A stretch of DNA of 64,000 nt from an uncultured Bacilli bacterium (lineage in GTDB: Bacteria > Bacillota_I > Bacilli_A > RF39 > UBA660), in assembly GCA_934167485.1 (NCBI GenBank), contig CAKPKL010000008.1, forward strand, positions 4,103 through 68,102, read 5' to 3'. This document shows, one piece after another, positions 51,940 through 61,136 of this stretch (positions are counted from its first letter, which is position 1; each line of letters begins with the position of its first letter). The notes beneath the pieces are model-generated. The model was not told where the DNA came from. It saw nothing but the letters and a program-made list of their open reading frames with translations, and ran no database searches. The translations under genes and the position numbers were made by a program.

Positions 51940-54276
51940 ATGGAAAGAAATATTTTGCTTGAAAATTATCTTAAATCATTAGAGCAAAAATATAATGCAG
52001 TATGTTTTGACATAGATGGTACATTAACTACTAGAGATACTAAAAATATTGATGATAGAGCAATAGACATGATTATTGATTTGTTAGTAAGGAAAATTCC
52101 AGTTGTGTTTATAACAGGTCGCGGTGAAACTGGATTAGAAGATTTAAAACGTGATATTTATCTCCGCATTAAAACTAGTGAAAGCATTACTGATAGTGAT
52201 ATGAAAAGAATATATGTTTTGACTAATGATGGTGCAAGATTATTCTATAGTAATGTAATTTCACAAGAAGAATTTTTAGGTGAAAATGTTTATATAACGA
52301 CAGAAGAAGAATTAAATCAGTTACTAATAGTAGACCAAATGATTAAGGAAATTAAAAATAAATTAGAAAATAATGATTATTTTCGTATAACTTACTCTAA
52401 AGACTTAAAAACAAATCAAATTTTAAACGTAAGAATGGTATTTAATACACATGATGATGGAATAATTAATTCAATGTTTGATAATATAGATAAATATATA
52501 ATAAACAATGGTTTAAATGGTATTCATCTAACAAGAGGAATGTACACGGATAATCCTGTTATTCAGATAGGTACTGCAACAAAAGATAAAGCTATTAAAA
52601 GAACAGAAAAAATAATTGGTGTCCCTCAAAATTCTATGATTAGAATTGGAGATTGTGGAGACTCACGTGGTAACGATTATGCAATGTTAAACTGTAATCA
52701 AGGTTATAGTGTTGATAAAACAAGCGGTTCTAATGATTCATGTTTCCCAATCTTTGATGATTATGGAAATGTTTTAAAAGGAGTAGAAGCAACACTAAAA
52801 TTGGTAAAAAGTGCTAAAATTTTACCTACTGTATCATTGGAAAAAGCGGTTAAAGATACTTATAAATATAATCTTGCTAAAGTTGAAAGTGATATTGTAT
52901 CAGTAAGACAATCACTTTTAAAAAAATATAATAATTTGATAAGTAGCAATTTTAATAATTGTAATGGAATTGATGATTTGTTTGATAAAGAAAGTGGAAG
53001 TATAATTATACCGATGTATGAGATGGAATTATTACAAAATAGTCCATTAAAAGATTTTTGGATATCCTCAGAGAATGGATCATTAATATATTCATTAAGA
53101 GATAATAATAATTATCTTCTTAGAGGATCAAAAACTTATTATTATTTTATATCAAACAGGATAAGTATTAATAGAAAAGATATTACTTCTAAAGAAGATG
53201 TAATAAGTTGGTATAAAAATAACGAAAAGTTTTTGAATGATTCTATAAATGTAATTTTATCTACTGAAAACTTGAATAATCAAATTAATAAAAAACTATT
53301 ATTAGGAGTTTTGGATAATTGTAGAAATATTTTACTAGTTTTAATTAATCATTATTTGGTATCTAACTACTTTGATAAAAATATTTTATTTGATATTTCT
53401 TTGGAGGGTGAAAATCGTAACAATAAATTATATAATACCATTATGGAAATTGAAAGATTAATGAGTGGAATTTGTTTTGAAAGCCAATATATTGTTGATA
53501 AAGAAAAAACTATAGAAATAATAAATAATACAAGAAAAGTATTACTTAATAATATGATACAGGAATTAGAAAAAGATGATGAAAAAGACTATTCTAAGAA
53601 TTATAGAGCATATAGAGAAATAGATAACTTTGCAGAAAACTATATTGCTGTATCTTTATATAAAGAAAAATGTGATAACAATAGATTTGCAAATGCATGT
53701 GGTTTAAGTTATGGTGGTATAGAACTTCCAATACTGGCTAAAATAGTTGATCAAAATAGAATTGAAAAATTATTAATTTTAAAATTTAATAAAGAAGTAT
53801 CTGGATACAAGAACAAACAACTATTGGATTTACGAAAATTTAATATTAAAAATTTTAATGGTTTAATAAATTCTGAATTTTTTGAAAACTCAAATGTAGA
53901 CTTGTTTGATGATAATATTTTAACAGGAAAAACGTTACAAATAGCGATTAATGCGTTATATGATTGTAATATTAATGTTAATAATATTTGCATTGTTAGA
54001 TATCCTAGTATTAATAGAATTGATCAAATGTTTTTAGATAATCCATCAGCAGTTGATTACAATTTGTTCTTTAACTACATATATGGATTATGCTTTAGTA
54101 GTCCATATAGTTGGAAAGATAATAATTGGAAAAATGAAAAAGGAGAAACTGATTATACAGATTCGTTAGGTGTATTTGATTTAAATAGAAAAAAAATAGT
54201 AGAGTGCTTAATAAAGAATCATGATTATAAAGAGGAAAGTGAAGTTGGAAAATATAGAAGGAGTTTTATAAAATGA
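51940..54276 (+). CDS. fusion of HAD phosphatase and phosphoribosyltransferase-like domain
   Basis: The 778-residue protein starts with a Cof-type HAD domain (about 15-285): motif I VCFDIDGTLTT, motif II FITGRGE, the lysine in TATKDKAIKR and motif IV RIGDCGDSRGND. The middle is helical and without match. The C-terminus (about 560-775) looks like a type I PRTase: LSYGGIELPILAKIV is similar to the start of the fold, and NVDLFDDNILTGKTLQIA (about 652-669) is the PRPP-binding signature. PRTases join or cleave a base and phosphoribose. A HAD-PRTase fusion fits a nucleotide-like pathway with built-in phosphatase. Its end overlaps the next gene by 4 bp. Confidence 0.82.
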   Translation: MERNILLENYLKSLEQKYNAVCFDIDGTLTTRDTKNIDDRAIDMIIDLLVRKIPVVFITGRGETGLEDLKRDIYLRIKTSESITDSDMKRIYVLTNDGARLFYSNVISQEEFLGENVYITTEEELNQLLIVDQMIKEIKNKLENNDYFRITYSKDLKTNQILNVRMVFNTHDDGIINSMFDNIDKYIINNGLNGIHLTRGMYTDNPVIQIGTATKDKAIKRTEKIIGVPQNSMIRIGDCGDSRGNDYAMLNCNQGYSVDKTSGSNDSCFPIFDDYGNVLKGVEATLKLVKSAKILPTVSLEKAVKDTYKYNLAKVESDIVSVRQSLLKKYNNLISSNFNNCNGIDDLFDKESGSIIIPMYEMELLQNSPLKDFWISSENGSLIYSLRDNNNYLLRGSKTYYYFISNRISINRKDITSKEDVISWYKNNEKFLNDSINVILSTENLNNQINKKLLLGVLDNCRNILLVLINHYLVSNYFDKNILFDISLEGENRNNKLYNTIMEIERLMSGICFESQYIVDKEKTIEIINNTRKVLLNNMIQELEKDDEKDYSKNYRAYREIDNFAENYIAVSLYKEKCDNNRFANACGLSYGGIELPILAKIVDQNRIEKLLILKFNKEVSGYKNKQLLDLRKFNIKNFNGLINSEFFENSNVDLFDDNILTGKTLQIAINALYDCNINVNNICIVRYPSINRIDQMFLDNPSAVDYNLFFNYIYGLCFSSPYSWKDNNWKNEKGETDYTDSLGVFDLNRKKIVECLIKNHDYKEESEVGKYRRSFIK

Positions 54277-55232
54277 ATGTTGATGTTGAAAAAATAATAG
54301 ATATAATAAATAGTATTTCAAATGATGTCATTATTTGTGGTCATAAAAACGCAGATTATGATTCAATGTGTTCTTCGTTAGCATTAGGCTATTTTTTAAA
54401 ACAATTAAATAAAAATGTTATAGTATACATAGAACCAGAAAGCATACACAAAATAAAATATTTTAATTGTGATTATCTTTTATATAGTGATATCAAAACA
54501 AATGATTATACATTTATTGCTGTTGATTTAAATAGAACATCACGACTACCATCAAATATGGAAAAATATTATAATGATGCAAATTATACAATAAATATTG
54601 ATCATCATAATGGAAATACAACTAATGCAAATGCTATTTTAAGTATTCCTGATATAAGTTCAACTTGCGAGATAATATACGCCATATTGAAAAAGATGAA
54701 TTTTAACATAAATAAATTAATTTCAGAACTATTATTTACGGGTATAGTAAGTGACACAAATTTATTTAGTAATAATACATCCCCTGAAACTCACATTATA
54801 GTAAGTAAATTATTAAAAAATAAAATAGATAGTGAATATATTATAAATAAGTTTTACTTAGAAAAAACACAGAATGAACTTGAAATTATATCATATATAA
54901 TTAACAATTTAAGACATGAAAACTTTTATTATTCGGTGTTAGATATGAATAAAGAACCATTTAGTTTAGTATCATATTCTGATATTTCCAAAAAATGTAT
55001 TCCTTTTATTTTAAACAGAGAAGATATTGATGTTTTAATGATTATTATGGATTATGGAAATAAAATGAAAGGTGAAATTAGAAGCAAAAATGATATAGAT
55101 GTAAGTAAAATAGCTTCATTATTAACAGGTGGTGGCCATACCCATGCCGCAGGATTTGCTAATAAAAAAAAGCTAAATGAAATAATAACAATAACTAATA
55201 ATTTTTTGGAGGATATAAATAATGGAAACTGA
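54273..55232 (+). CDS. DHH-family phosphoesterase
   Basis: The 319-residue protein has the DHH domain with VIICGHKNADYDSMCSSLA (about 18-36), AVDLNRTSRLP, NIDHHNGNT (about 109-117) and TGIVSDTNLFS, and a DHHA1 domain with GGGHTHAAGFA (about 288-298). The motifs are intact. Relatives such as NrnA and the GdpP C-terminus cleave short RNA, pAp or cyclic dinucleotide products. Its place in the operon suggests work on a nucleotide-like compound made or destroyed here. It overlaps its neighbours by 4 bp upstream and 11 bp downstream. Confidence 0.88.
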   Translation: MNVDVEKIIDIINSISNDVIICGHKNADYDSMCSSLALGYFLKQLNKNVIVYIEPESIHKIKYFNCDYLLYSDIKTNDYTFIAVDLNRTSRLPSNMEKYYNDANYTINIDHHNGNTTNANAILSIPDISSTCEIIYAILKKMNFNINKLISELLFTGIVSDTNLFSNNTSPETHIIVSKLLKNKIDSEYIINKFYLEKTQNELEIISYIINNLRHENFYYSVLDMNKEPFSLVSYSDISKKCIPFILNREDIDVLMIIMDYGNKMKGEIRSKNDIDVSKIASLLTGGGHTHAAGFANKKKLNEIITITNNFLEDINNGN

Positions 55233-56274
55233 ATTGATAAAAAAAATAAAAGATAATTATGGATTAGAAATAATAAATGTTCAAGTTTTATCTGGCGGTT
55301 GGATGAATAAAAAATATTTGGTCACTACTATAGATAATAAAAAATATGTAGTTAAACTTTTCAGCCCAGAGAAAGTAAAAAAAATGAGTAAAGGAGAATT
55401 TTCGGCTGATTATTTAGATGAACAGCTTGTTAATAATTTAAAAATAGAAAACTACATGTATGGTAATTGTTTAAATTGTGAAAAGATTAATTTAACACAC
55501 GATAATAAATTGGTATTTGTATATAACGGATATAGAGTTGCTATTATTGATTACATAAGTGGTATATATGTTCCTAGAGAATATATTAGTAATGAGCAAT
55601 TGCATAAATTAGGACAAGAATGTGCAAAAATGCATTTGCTTTTTAAAAATGTTGATAGTTCAAAATATATTGGTGAATATTTAAAACTTCCATCCATTGA
55701 AAAATTATTTAATAACTATCAAAATAAAATATCTAATAAAATAGGTGAAGTAAGTGATGAATACTTAGAGTTATTATCAGTACAAGGCAAAGGATTAAGA
55801 TGCTTAAAAGATAAAAGTATAATTAATGAAATACCAATTGCTGTAACCCACGGTGATTTTGCTGATGACAATATTCTTTTTGATGGTGAAATTCCACATA
55901 TTTTAGATTTTGAATTAGTTAGAGTAAATTCACCACTTCTTGATGTTGGAAGAATTATTATGTCATATTGTTTTGAGTATGATTGTATTAATTATAATAA
56001 GATGAATTCTTTTATATTAGGATATGATAAAGAACTTAGTATACAAGATAATGATATTTTTCTTTCACTAATAACGGTTTGGATAAATGAAGTAGATATG
56101 TGGATTAAAGAAAATTACTTTAATAAACCTTTAACCGAAAAAGCAAAAAGATTTCAAGACGAATTGATATATTTAACAAATAATTTAATTCCTATTATTG
56201 AACAATATAAAAATGGCGGTAATTTAAAAGATTTTTGTGATAATAAAAGCAAACAAAGGAGATTATTAAAATGA
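55222..56274 (+). CDS. APH-like small-molecule kinase
   Basis: The 350-residue protein has the aminoglycoside phosphotransferase/homoserine kinase fold: a Gly-rich start LSGGWMNKKYLVTT, the ATP lysine in YVVKLFS (about 45-51), Brenner motif VTHGDFADDNILFD (about 211-224) and the metal DFE in HILDFELVRV. It should phosphorylate a hydroxyl group on a small molecule. The family includes antibiotic resistance enzymes and many metabolic kinases such as choline, fructosamine or thiamine kinase. As it sits in a sugar/nucleotide operon, a sugar substrate is more likely than an antibiotic. Confidence 0.85.
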   Translation: METELIKKIKDNYGLEIINVQVLSGGWMNKKYLVTTIDNKKYVVKLFSPEKVKKMSKGEFSADYLDEQLVNNLKIENYMYGNCLNCEKINLTHDNKLVFVYNGYRVAIIDYISGIYVPREYISNEQLHKLGQECAKMHLLFKNVDSSKYIGEYLKLPSIEKLFNNYQNKISNKIGEVSDEYLELLSVQGKGLRCLKDKSIINEIPIAVTHGDFADDNILFDGEIPHILDFELVRVNSPLLDVGRIIMSYCFEYDCINYNKMNSFILGYDKELSIQDNDIFLSLITVWINEVDMWIKENYFNKPLTEKAKRFQDELIYLTNNLIPIIEQYKNGGNLKDFCDNKSKQRRLLK

Positions 56275-58226
56275 GAGTAGTTAGTATAGGTGATTTAGTA
56301 ACAGATTATTATTATAAAAACGAAAAGTTTTTAGGAATAAATGGTGGGATGACTTCTCACAATATCATTGCTAATTTAGCAAAAATGGGTATTAATACTG
56401 TAGTGTTTGGTACATGTGGTAATGATATGCAAGGTGAAATAGCAATTAAAAGTCTTGAAAAATTGGATGTTGATACAAATAATATTGTAGTTTTAGATGA
56501 TGTGAGAACAAGATGCTTTCACGTATCATACTTTGATAACGAAGATAAATTATCATTTACTTCAAAAAAAAGATGCCCTTTTTGTAATAATAAAAAGTGG
56601 TATGAAGATAGTTTGATTGATACAGATGATATTATAAAAAAAATTAATAATGATGATATTTTAGTATTTGATAATTTAAATAGTAGAAATCAAATATTGA
56701 TTGATAAAACTCGTAATAAAAAAATAATTGATTTAGGACAATATTTTGAATTAGAAAATATGTCTGATAAAGAAATAATAAATAAGATAAAAAATAAGTT
56801 TGAAATCATTAACTTTAATGAAAGAGTATCAAAGTATTTAGTTAAACGATTAAATTTAAATACTGATATAGATTTATATAACATTTTAAATCCAAACTTT
56901 ATGACGATTACGCGTGGAGAAAACGGTGCTACTTTTATTTGTGGAGGAAAAGAATATAATTTTAACTTAAAAAGTAAAGGAAAAGTTGTAGATTCTACTG
57001 GCGCTGGTGATGCTTTTATTTCTAGCATAATAAAAGATTGTATAAAAAATAATTTTGTTTATGATCAAGATATGTTTGAAAAATGGTATGAAAACTCAAA
57101 CAAACTAACAGCTAAAGTTGTTTCCAAAATGGGAGCAAGGGGCCACATTAATTCTCTATTTAAAGTTAAAAAGATAGATAATGAATGTACTTGTAATAAT
57201 TTCATATATAATGAAAGAAAAAAAATCAAACGATGTAATATAAATATTAACAATCTCGAAACAAGAATTATCAATGCAGTCAATTCTTCAGCAAGCAGTA
57301 AAATTGAAGATATTTCTTTTAATGAAAATGATAATTGTTTATTTATTGGAACTGGTGGTTCATATGCTGGATCATATTTTTCCGCTAAAATTATAAATTT
57401 ATTATACGGATGCAATACATATTCAATGTATCCAAGAGATGTTTTATATAGAAATAATAATAATATAAATAAAGTTGTATTATTTTCTTATTCTGGTACA
57501 ACAAATGATATTATTACAAGTGTCAAAGATTTAGATAAGAAAAAAATATATATTGTTACTAAAGGAGAATTACAAAATATTGTATTAAAAACAGGAATTC
57601 TAAAAAAGAATATTTTAAGTTATAGAACTTCTTCCAATAAAGGTAAAGAACGTGGATTTTTATCATTTGAAGGTGCAGTTGCTCCAGCAGTAATCTTCTT
57701 AAAACACTATCTTGAAAAAACTAATTATAGTATTAATATTGAAAATTTTATAAAAAAGTCAATTAATTATTGGAATGAAAAAATAGAAAGTGTAATAACT
57801 AAAGATATAATAATAAATATAAAAGAACATGGGACACTAAATTTGTTTCGTGGTGACTATACTGATACAGCTTGTTATGATTTAGAAAGCAAAATTATTG
57901 AATCTGGTATATTCAATTGTATAATTCATGAAAAGAAGAATTTTTCGCATGGAAGGTTTATTAATTATGAAAACTTAAATAATTCTATTTCTATATATTT
58001 TAAGCAAAAATCAACAACAAAGTATGAACAAGAGTTATTAAAATATTTGGGAGATAATAATGTTATAATTGAAAGTAATTATGATGGTATTTTGGCAGAA
58101 TTTGATTTGTTGATTGCTTCACAATTTATCATTTATTATATTGGAAAGTTTCTCAACATTGATGTTTCAAAACCTAATTATTCTGAAAACGCTATGAAAA
58201 TATATTTTTATAAAGGTGATTTGTAA
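56271..58226 (+). CDS. fusion of PfkB sugar kinase and SIS sugar isomerase
   Basis: The 651-residue protein joins a PfkB/ribokinase domain (1-295) and a SIS domain (about 345-651). The kinase shows SIGDLVTDYYYKNEKFLGINGGMTSHNIIANLAKMG and the catalytic DSTGAGDAFIS (about 242-252). It has an unusual CPFCNNKKW insertion near residue 102 that could bind zinc with further cysteines. The SIS part has FIGTGGSYAGSYFSAKI (about 360-376) and VVLFSYSGTTNDI (about 403-415). Such domains isomerise phosphosugars or bind them. Kinase plus isomerase in one chain suggests consecutive steps on the same sugar. It ends the operon, with 4 bp overlap upstream. Confidence 0.85.
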   Translation: MRVVSIGDLVTDYYYKNEKFLGINGGMTSHNIIANLAKMGINTVVFGTCGNDMQGEIAIKSLEKLDVDTNNIVVLDDVRTRCFHVSYFDNEDKLSFTSKKRCPFCNNKKWYEDSLIDTDDIIKKINNDDILVFDNLNSRNQILIDKTRNKKIIDLGQYFELENMSDKEIINKIKNKFEIINFNERVSKYLVKRLNLNTDIDLYNILNPNFMTITRGENGATFICGGKEYNFNLKSKGKVVDSTGAGDAFISSIIKDCIKNNFVYDQDMFEKWYENSNKLTAKVVSKMGARGHINSLFKVKKIDNECTCNNFIYNERKKIKRCNININNLETRIINAVNSSASSKIEDISFNENDNCLFIGTGGSYAGSYFSAKIINLLYGCNTYSMYPRDVLYRNNNNINKVVLFSYSGTTNDIITSVKDLDKKKIYIVTKGELQNIVLKTGILKKNILSYRTSSNKGKERGFLSFEGAVAPAVIFLKHYLEKTNYSINIENFIKKSINYWNEKIESVITKDIIINIKEHGTLNLFRGDYTDTACYDLESKIIESGIFNCIIHEKKNFSHGRFINYENLNNSISIYFKQKSTTKYEQELLKYLGDNNVIIESNYDGILAEFDLLIASQFIIYYIGKFLNIDVSKPNYSENAMKIYFYKGDL

Positions 58227-58285
58227 TCAATTATTTAGGAGAACATTTATATAAGTATTAAAATATAAAAATGAGATTAATTTGT

Positions 58286-58313
58286 AGAACTCGGAGTTAT
58301 GAGTTCTTTTTTT
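58286..58313 (+). terminator. terminator after the enzyme operon
   Basis: AGAACTC (58286-58292) pairs with GAGTTCT (58301-58307), followed by TTTTTT. It separates the cargo from the recombinase genes. Confidence 0.85.
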
Positions 58314-58350
58314 CATTTATTCTAATAAGTTTAAATGAGGTGGATAAAAC

Positions 58351-58551
58351 TTGGATAATAATCCTGAAACTCTAATTGCAAAAAAAATGATACAAAAAAA
58401 GTTACTGAATGAACTTTGTGGCAAAGGTTTAATTGATTTTACAAATACAAGTAATATTATTAAAAAGCTAGATGAAGATATTAATAAATTAAAAGAATTA
58501 CAAGAAAAAGATAAAGATCTAAAAAATATAATAGTTAAAATTCCAGTTTAG
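58351..58551 (+). CDS. small helical protein upstream of the recombinase
   Basis: The 66-residue protein starts with TTG 58351 behind AGGTGG (seven-base spacing); no ATG is available at a suitable place. It is charged and helical (AKKMIQKKLLNELCGKGLIDFTNTSNIIKKLDEDINKLKELQEKDKDLKNI), probably a short coiled coil. Such small genes are often found before large serine recombinases in Firmicutes elements, where a directionality factor would be expected, but I cannot claim that function from the sequence. Confidence 0.65.
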   Translation: MDNNPETLIAKKMIQKKLLNELCGKGLIDFTNTSNIIKKLDEDINKLKELQEKDKDLKNIIVKIPV

Positions 58552-58569
58552 AAGGAGGTATTAAAATTT

Positions 58570-60243
58570 ATGAATCTGTATCAAATTAGAAATATTTTAG
58601 CTACTGGTAAAAAACTTGTTGAATTACCACTTCGTGTTACATTTTATGCTCGTGTATCAACAGATCATGAAGAACAATTAAATTCATTAGAAAATCAAGT
58701 TATGTATTTTGAAAATTATATAAAAGGACAAGATAATTGGACATTTGTTGCTGGTTATGTAGATGAGGGTATATCAGGTACTAGTGTAAATAAACGTGAT
58801 AATTTTCTTAAAATGATTAATGATGCAAAGACAGGTAAATTTAATTTAATATTAACAAAAGAAATATCGAGGTTTTCAAGAAATACTGTTGATAGTATAA
58901 AATATACACAAGAATTATTAGCTAATAATGTAGGTGTATTTTTCTTAAATGATAACATAAACACATTTGATTCAGACTCAGAACTCCGTTTAACTATTAT
59001 GTCATCTATTGCACAAGATGAAGTACGAAAACTATCAGAAAGAATTAGATTTGGATATAAAAGGAGTATAGAAAAAGGTGTGGTTCCTGGAAATGACAAT
59101 TTTTATGGTTATAAAAAGAATAAAGGTAAGTTAGAAATAGTTGAAGAAGAGGCAGAGTTAATTAGACTTATATTTAATGAATATAGTAAAGAACATATGG
59201 GAACATCTAAACTAGGTCATTACTTGTTTAATAAATATAATATTAAGAGTAAAACTAATAAGCCACTTGCAGGAACTGTTATTGGAAGAATAATTAGAAA
59301 CCCAAAATATAAAGGTTATTTTTGTGCTCATAAAGAAACTACAGTTGATTATCATTCTAAAAAAAGAATTAGATTTAAACCTGAAGAATGGATAGTTTAT
59401 AAAGATAATGAGAGTTGTCCTCCGATTGTATCGGAAGAATTATGGGAAAAATGTAATGAAATATTAAACAAAAACTCTCATAAACATAAAACACATACTA
59501 GAACAGATATGAGATATGCCTTATCTGGTAAGATTAAATGTTATCATGATGGAGCAACTTTTATAAAAGGTGGTTATAAGAATAAAAGAACAGGGGTGGA
59601 AAGTAAATATTGGGGTTGCTCTAATTACAGAAAATATGGAAAGGAAAAAATAAATGGCTGTAATACACCAATTATTCATTATGAAGAATTATCAGATATA
59701 TTTAAAAAAATGGCGAGTATTTTCTTAAATAAAGAAAGTAAAATTATAAAAGAAATATATGATTTAATAAGTGAAACAAAAATAAAAAATGATTATACTA
59801 AAGAGGTAAATGACATAGATAAAAAAATAGAAGATATTAAGAGTGCTAAAATAGAACTAATTAACATGAGAGCTAGAAAAGAAATAGATTCAGAAGAATA
59901 TAATATTGGAAGAGAAAAATATAATTCTGATTTAAAAATTTTAGAAAAGAAAAAGAACGATTATTTATCAATTTCAAAAGAAGATGATTATAAGGATAGT
60001 ATAGATAATTTTTATAAAAAAATAAAAAGTGTAATTTTAGAAGATGATGAATCAGTATTTAGAATATTTGGAAGTATAATAGATACCATATATGTTGAAA
60101 GATTACAAGAAGAGAATAACATTCATAAAGTAATGTTACATTTTAAACTAAATATACTCAGTCACAATGATAGTGACTTAAATTTAAATGATTTTTTACT
60201 GCTTTTTAACAACAGCGATAGATGCGGTAGTCGCACTAGCTGA
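58570..60243 (+). CDS. large serine recombinase (integrase) of the element
   Basis: The 557-residue protein has the catalytic resolvase domain with FYARVSTDHEEQLNSLENQ (nucleophile Ser30, Arg28 nearby) and SRFSRNTVDSIKY, followed by the recombinase domain, a degenerate zinc region (GKIKCYHDGATF...WGCSNY...NGCNTP) and a coiled coil (about 400-470). It should integrate and, with a helper, excise the element. The stop codon (60241-60243) lies outside the element, in dacF. In the circular form the frame would instead run into the left end and add 32 residues after DRC instead of GSRTS. GAAGGAGG precedes the ATG. Confidence 0.93.
   Translation: MNLYQIRNILATGKKLVELPLRVTFYARVSTDHEEQLNSLENQVMYFENYIKGQDNWTFVAGYVDEGISGTSVNKRDNFLKMINDAKTGKFNLILTKEISRFSRNTVDSIKYTQELLANNVGVFFLNDNINTFDSDSELRLTIMSSIAQDEVRKLSERIRFGYKRSIEKGVVPGNDNFYGYKKNKGKLEIVEEEAELIRLIFNEYSKEHMGTSKLGHYLFNKYNIKSKTNKPLAGTVIGRIIRNPKYKGYFCAHKETTVDYHSKKRIRFKPEEWIVYKDNESCPPIVSEELWEKCNEILNKNSHKHKTHTRTDMRYALSGKIKCYHDGATFIKGGYKNKRTGVESKYWGCSNYRKYGKEKINGCNTPIIHYEELSDIFKKMASIFLNKESKIIKEIYDLISETKIKNDYTKEVNDIDKKIEDIKSAKIELINMRARKEIDSEEYNIGREKYNSDLKILEKKKNDYLSISKEDDYKDSIDNFYKKIKSVILEDDESVFRIFGSIIDTIYVERLQEENNIHKVMLHFKLNILSHNDSDLNLNDFLLLFNNSDRCGSRTS
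60209..60225 (+). other. attR of the element
   Basis: ACAACAGC (60209-60216) is the element-side arm and GATGC (60221-60225) the sequence shared with attL. DacF codons lie on the right. The site is inside the end of the recombinase gene. Confidence 0.8.
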
Positions 60244-61021
60244 GGCAATTGCTGGAACTGAGGAAAACTTTGTTAAAATGATGAATGATAAAGTACAACA
60301 ATTGGGTCTTAAAGATACAAATTTCAAAAATTGTCATGGATTAGATGAAGAAGGACATTATTCTAGTGCATATGATATGGCTTATATAGGTAGGGAACTT
60401 GTTAGACATCAAAAAATATTAGATTATTCTAGTATATATGAAACTTATTTAAGAGAAGGCACAGATAAAAAAATATGGTTAGTGAATACCAATAAACTTG
60501 TAAGATTCAAAGATGGAGTAGATGGTCTTAAAACTGGATATACAAAAGAAGCAGGTTTTTGTCTTACAGCAACCATGAAAAAAGATGGTATGAGAGTAAT
60601 AGGTACATTAATGGGCGAACCAGATAGTAATACAAGGAATAGTGAAATGTCATCTATGTTAGATTATGCTTTCGCACAAGTAGGATTAAAGAAAGTTTTA
60701 TCAAAAAATAGTGTAGTTGAAAAAATAACTTTACCAAAAGCAAAAGTAGATAAAATAGAGGTAGTACCTGTAAAAGATGTAAACGTTTTATATAAAAAAA
60801 TAGAAGGAGAAATAACTCCTACATATGATATAAAATTAAAAGATGTAAAATTACCAATAAAAAAAGGAGATGTAGTTGGAACTTTATATGTACAAAATAA
60901 CGATGATATTATAAATGAAATAGATCTAACAGTAAAAGAGGATATTGATAAATGTAATTTATTAGAACTTTATATAAAAAATTTAAAAAATATATTAGTT
61001 GGTAATATAAAAATTAATTAA
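60224..61021 (+). pseudogene. dacF: 3' part of split dacF
   Basis: This continues dacF after the insertion: AVVALAEAIAGTEENFVKMMNDKVQQLGLKDTNFKNCHGLDEEGHYSSAYDMA, then the third catalytic motif in GVDGLKTGYTKEAGFC (KTG about 98-100 of this piece), and the C-terminal beta-rich domain that ends GNIKIN. An ATG at 60188 that opens the same frame lies inside the recombinase gene and has no ribosome site, so the piece is probably not translated. Together with the 5' part it would be a normal 385-residue DacF, near the size of the Bacillus sporulation enzyme. Confidence 0.92.
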
Positions 61022-61136
61022 TAAATACTTAGAATACTAATTTAAATATTATGAAATTTATCAATAATTAAGAAGAATAAAAGAATTATTAAATAACAAA
61101 AAAAGAAGAAAGTTATTATTTTCATTCTTTTTTTTT

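Larger units (their letters stand above)
50600..60225 (+). mobile_element. 9.62 kb integrated element in dacF with serine recombinase and enzyme cargo
   Basis: The element lies between two GATGC copies (50600-50604 and 60221-60225), 9621 bp apart. It splits dacF in the SGNDA motif; cutting it out restores the dacF frame exactly. It carries a large serine recombinase with a small helper-like gene at its right end and, to the left, a WYL regulator and five enzyme genes, all on the plus strand. No conjugation, replication, capsid or terminase genes are seen, so it cannot move between cells alone. Joining the element ends rebuilds an attP with perfect 8-bp inverted arms (ACAACAGC and GCTGTTGT). 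Confidence 0.92.

Noticed and set aside
55222..56274. Aminoglycoside resistance gene on a mobile element
   Set aside because: The kinase motifs are generic to the APH fold and the gene overlaps sugar/nucleotide enzyme genes in an operon, so a metabolic kinase is more likely.
50600..60225. Prophage or conjugative element
   Set aside because: No capsid, tail, terminase, replication, relaxase or mating-pair genes are present; only a recombinase, a small protein and the cargo.
60188..61021. ATG at 60188 as the start of a real carboxypeptidase gene
   Set aside because: The first codons are recombinase sequence in another frame, no ribosome site is present and the protein would lack the SMTK motif; it is the cut-off 3' part of dacF.
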